NCBI GenBank assembly: GCA_964395835.1
Contig: CAYNBJ010000002.1
Span: 62,001-126,000 of the forward strand
DNA from: LLD-282 sp964395835
Lineage (GTDB): Bacteria; Pseudomonadota; Gammaproteobacteria; Berkiellales; Berkiellaceae
DNA: 64,000 bases
Direction of reading: 5' to 3'
Of the stretch, positions 61,350 to 64,000 are shown piece by piece. The translations under genes were made by a program, and so were the position numbers. How positions within the stretch are numbered: position 1 is the stretch's first letter; each line of letters starts with the position of its first letter. The notes beneath the pieces were generated by a model. That model made no database searches, was not told the DNA's origin, and saw only the letters and a program-made list of their open reading frames with translations.

Positions 61350-62067
61350 TAAATAGATTGTCACAATATGATTTGGCTAATTCGTACTGTTTAGGGGACC
61401 AAAAAGCTAGAACTTCAAAAGTTATTTTTTTATCGCTGATTTCGCGAATTTGCAAATTTTCAACAGCTTTGTTTTTATGAATGAGAGTGGCAAATCTGAG
61501 TATATCAGCACGATTCATGTGAGTCGGAATCGACATTTCAAAAAAATAATTTTTTGGACTGTTGAGAGGAAGGTAGTTTTTTAGCAAAACGTATTCTAAA
61601 AAATGAGCATACGATTGCAAATTATCTTTTTCAATAAAAACGCGATATGGTTTTGTTGTGTGATCTAAAAATGCTTGAATCATCCAATTTTTATCCAGCG
61701 TTTGTGTCATAATTAAGAGAAATTCAGAGTGATATTTGTTTTGTAGAGAAAGCAGGGACATATCAGGCAAACCATAAAGAGCCGAGGGATTGAGCAACAA
61801 TTTATCTTCAAGATCGAAAAGAGCAAAACGGCAATTGATTGGACCCTTATCACACAAAGCACTTTGAATTATCTGCAAATCTTCAGATTGCTCTATAGGC
61901 ACTCCTGTATGATTTGTACATAAAATCGTTGCCGTGGGTTTCAGATTGTTCAGTCCAAAATGAGCATCAGAGAAAGAAATTTCCGTCGCACATAAAGCGC
62001 TTGATGCAAATATCCAAAAAGTGCAAAAATTCTTGATTTTTTTGAAAACAATATGCAAAAGAAGCAT
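61336..62067 (-). CDS. hypothetical exported protein
   Basis: 243 residues with an N-terminal signal peptide (FKKIKNFCTFWIFASSALCA, probable cleavage after CA-T or ALCA). The mature part has ICTNHTGVPIEQSEDLQIIQ-type beta-rich sequence and a C-terminal ISDKKITFEVLAFWSPKQYE. I do not recognise the family; possibly periplasmic. Divergent from the DUF3108 gene. Confidence 0.55.
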   Translation of the reverse strand: MLLLHIVFKKIKNFCTFWIFASSALCATEISFSDAHFGLNNLKPTATILCTNHTGVPIEQSEDLQIIQSALCDKGPINCRFALFDLEDKLLLNPSALYGLPDMSLLSLQNKYHSEFLLIMTQTLDKNWMIQAFLDHTTKPYRVFIEKDNLQSYAHFLEYVLLKNYLPLNSPKNYFFEMSIPTHMNRADILRFATLIHKNKAVENLQIREISDKKITFEVLAFWSPKQYELAKSYCDNLFINLD

Positions 62068-62141
62068 CCTTGAAAATAGGTCTAATCATATTCTAACAAA
62101 ATCCACCTATACTCAAAACAGGATTTTATTAAAACATTTGT

Positions 62142-62858
62142 ATGAAAGGTTTCTTTAGCAGTGTTATGCTATGGGTGTGCGCTACTTCTGTGTTTGGATC
62201 TGAAAAAACAGTCTTTTCTGTGATTTATGATGTCTATTGGAAAGGTTGGTGCTGCGGAAGCATGACATCGATTTTGACTCAAATGGATGATGGAAGATAC
62301 CGTTACAAGCAAAGTCTGGAGTCATCTTTATGGATTTACAGCCTTTACCACCAAGAAGAAAGTGTTTTTTATAAGCAATCTGGCCTGGTACCTATATCTT
62401 ATTCAAGTCACAAAACCGGCATGGAACAAGATACGTATACTATTCATTTTTTTAAAGATTATGCTGTGATTTCGCGCCCTTCTTCCCAAGATGAACGTAT
62501 TGAATATGGTGTTGTCGCAGGCATTCATGATAAATTAACAAGCCAGCTTTCGATGATTTTGCACATGAATCAGTCACCTGTCGACGGTGAAAAGGAGTTG
62601 GATTTTGTGGATCACCGCGGTTGGCATAAAAAAACGTATAATTTCTATCAAGAAAATGATAAATGGTGTTTTTATAGCGATGATGGAAAGAAAAAGAATC
62701 TTTTTATTCTCGATCCAAATTTTAAATATTTGCCTGTTTTTTTTGAACAATATCGTAATAATAGTCTGTGTTTTAAGGGTGAAATGCGCAAATATCTGAT
62801 AGGGGAAGCGTGGGATGATTTTATGGATAACAATCTTTTGAGTGATTGTGAAAGATAA
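62142..62858 (+). CDS. exported DUF3108-type protein
   Basis: 238 residues with a signal peptide (FFSSVMLWVCATSVFGSEKT). FSVIYDVYWKGWCCGSMTSI then YKQSLESSLWIYSLYHQEES and LVPISYSSHK match the DUF3108 pattern of periplasmic proteins (Y.v.w.g...G........ Y......... S.g.....). Role unknown. Confidence 0.65.
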   Translation: MKGFFSSVMLWVCATSVFGSEKTVFSVIYDVYWKGWCCGSMTSILTQMDDGRYRYKQSLESSLWIYSLYHQEESVFYKQSGLVPISYSSHKTGMEQDTYTIHFFKDYAVISRPSSQDERIEYGVVAGIHDKLTSQLSMILHMNQSPVDGEKELDFVDHRGWHKKTYNFYQENDKWCFYSDDGKKKNLFILDPNFKYLPVFFEQYRNNSLCFKGEMRKYLIGEAWDDFMDNNLLSDCER

Positions 62859-62869
62859 ACTAAAGAAAA

Positions 62870-63163
62870 ATGTTTATTTTTCTTTTTAAATTCATTAATA
62901 TCAAAAGTATTGAAAAAAATTTCGTATTAGCTATGTCATCTTTTCAGTTACATCTCTATCTTTTATCACAGTGCCTCCATATTTCTTCTGAATGTGAAAG
63001 AATGATGACTATCAAGAACTATCGTGTTTTTAAAGAATGGGCTTGTACACGCTGCCCAGCAGCTCAAGCAGATTTAAATTACGATTTATATAAAAAAGTT
63101 CGCGCGTTTCTTGAGAAAAAAGCACCACATCTGCGTCTTTATTCTAGTCAGCATTATGTTTAA
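62870..63163 (+). CDS. hypothetical small protein
   Basis: Up to 97 residues (an inner ATG at 62933 gives 76). FKEWACTRCPAAQADLNYDL has a C-x-x-C pair. Not recognised. It overlaps the mrp start by 8 nt, which argues mildly for a real coupled gene; otherwise support is weak. Confidence 0.35.
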   Translation: MFIFLFKFINIKSIEKNFVLAMSSFQLHLYLLSQCLHISSECERMMTIKNYRVFKEWACTRCPAAQADLNYDLYKKVRAFLEKKAPHLRLYSSQHYV

Positions 63164-63968
63164 AACATCTTTGTATTCACGAGCAGTGCAGCCTGGCCTG
63201 AGTCCTTATCCTGGAATTAAAAATGTGATCGCAGTCGGAGCTGGAAAAGGAGGTGTTGGGAAATCAACAATCTCTTATTTTTTAGCACAAACATTGGTTC
63301 ATATGGGGCTGCAGGTTGGCCTTGTAGATGCAGATGTGTATGGCCCTTCTTTGGCTGTTTTAACTGGAATCCATGAACGTGCGATAGCGAACAGTGAAAA
63401 AAAGTTTTTGCCTCATTTTAAAGATGGGTTATATTGCCTTTCTATTGCACATTTAGTCGATCAGGGTGCCGGCCTTCTTTGGAGAGGCCCTATGGCAAGC
63501 GGTGCTGTTTTGCAGCTCATAGAACAAACTTCATGGCCAGTTCTGGATTTTCTGATTATTGATATGCCTCCAGGGACAGGAGATATTCTTCTGTCTCTGA
63601 CACAAAAAATCCCTATTGCTGGTGCGGTCTTGATCAGCCAGCCACATCCTCTTTCGTACAGTGATTATCTTCGTGCGAAAAAGCTTTTTGAAAAAACACA
63701 TGTGAACATTTTGGGGACGATTCTTAATCAAAAAAGAGAACAATCCTTTCATGCTGTTGAAGATCTGCAAGATTTACTCGGAATCATTGGTGATTCCGAG
63801 ATCATTGCTCATCTTACCGCACAGTCTCAGCATCCCTTTTCACAAAATTTAGAACAGATTGCTGGGATTGGGGAGCTGCAGTTGTTATTTGAAGGGTTGG
63901 CAAAAAATCTGTTGCAATCTTTGGGAAAAAAATCTCTTTTCGCAAAAATTCCTATACAAATGAAATAG
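63156..63968 (+). CDS. mrp: Mrp/ApbC-type P-loop ATPase
   Basis: About 270 residues from ATG 63156 (the 15 residues upstream in frame are hydrophobic but unlike the family). Deviant Walker A VIAVGAGKGGVGKSTISYFL (K-G-G-V-G-K-S), GLVDADVYGPSLAVLTGI, LLWRGPMASGAVLQLI and LIIDMPPGTGDILLSLTQ are the Mrp signature. It carries or inserts iron-sulfur clusters. The N-terminal DUF59 domain is absent, and the end is shorter than in E. coli. Confidence 0.9.
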   Translation: MFKTSLYSRAVQPGLSPYPGIKNVIAVGAGKGGVGKSTISYFLAQTLVHMGLQVGLVDADVYGPSLAVLTGIHERAIANSEKKFLPHFKDGLYCLSIAHLVDQGAGLLWRGPMASGAVLQLIEQTSWPVLDFLIIDMPPGTGDILLSLTQKIPIAGAVLISQPHPLSYSDYLRAKKLFEKTHVNILGTILNQKREQSFHAVEDLQDLLGIIGDSEIIAHLTAQSQHPFSQNLEQIAGIGELQLLFEGLAKNLLQSLGKKSLFAKIPIQMK

Positions 63969-64000
63969 TCTACTCAAAATTCTAAAGATTTTGAGTAGAC
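63968..64000 (+). terminator. hairpin after mrp
   Basis: Perfect 13-bp inverted repeat GTCTACTCAAAAT/ATTTTGAGTAGAC with a 7-nt loop, beginning at the last base of the mrp stop codon. The window ends at the base of the stem, so a following T-run cannot be checked. Confidence 0.65.

Overview
The window is AT-rich DNA (roughly 35% G+C by eye) from a host-associated bacterium. The housekeeping genes (dcd, mrp, cmk, yciB, bolA, sucABCD, nhaA) look gammaproteobacterial. Two SidB-like membrane proteins, two large ankyrin-type proteins and a DXD glycosyltransferase-like protein recall Legionellales (Legionella/Coxiella relatives), which is my best guess. Some repeats and the BolA sequence also resemble intracellular alphaproteobacteria, so the assignment is an inference.

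Left flank (1-7.8 kb): two paralogous SidB-like hydrolase-fold proteins that lack a GxSxG nucleophile motif, an MBL-fold hydrolase, a BPL_N protein, about 1.2 kb of apparently empty DNA, a nuclease remnant and nhaA.

Central accessory island (about 7.8-43.4 kb, ending at tRNA-Ser): strings of small genes that overlap by 1-20 nt. They encode acetyltransferases, phosphotransferases, alkylation repair, TspO, MarR/Lrp/XRE regulators, ABC and ABC-F proteins, RhuM, and toxin-antitoxin systems (AbiEi/AbiEii, YefM/YoeB, MNT/HEPN, HipB with a HipA stub). Many genes are broken by stops or frameshifts, and about a dozen are cut mid-gene and joined to unrelated genes. Three structures recur. (i) A Fic (AMPylase) gene is followed, with a 4-nt overlap, by an APH(6)-type kinase gene; this occurs three times, and only the last kinase is intact. 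(ii) A roughly 130-bp repeat (R1) sits just upstream of each fic gene, and a roughly 110-200-bp repeat (R2) lies near it. (iii) A palindrome of exactly 41 bp, CATGTCC-N27-GGACATG, occurs at least four times (a fifth copy is weaker), next to abiE, a kinase gene, fic and an ATPase gene. The ABC-F gene has a strong promoter and a leader with a five-codon ORF and mutually exclusive pairings, suggesting ribosome-controlled attenuation.

Right flank (43.5-64 kb): a small membrane protein, a PAP2 phosphatase, a 963-residue effector-like protein, cmk, a GT-A-like membrane protein, then the 2-oxoglutarate dehydrogenase/succinyl-CoA synthetase genes. sucA is inverted and separated from sucBCD by a 759-residue ankyrin-like gene. 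bolA, yciB, dcd, two exported proteins and mrp follow, and a perfect 13-bp hairpin closes the window.

The most interesting part is the island: repeated Fic-kinase pairs, shared 41-bp palindromes, and chimeric gene joints with almost no transposase left to explain them.
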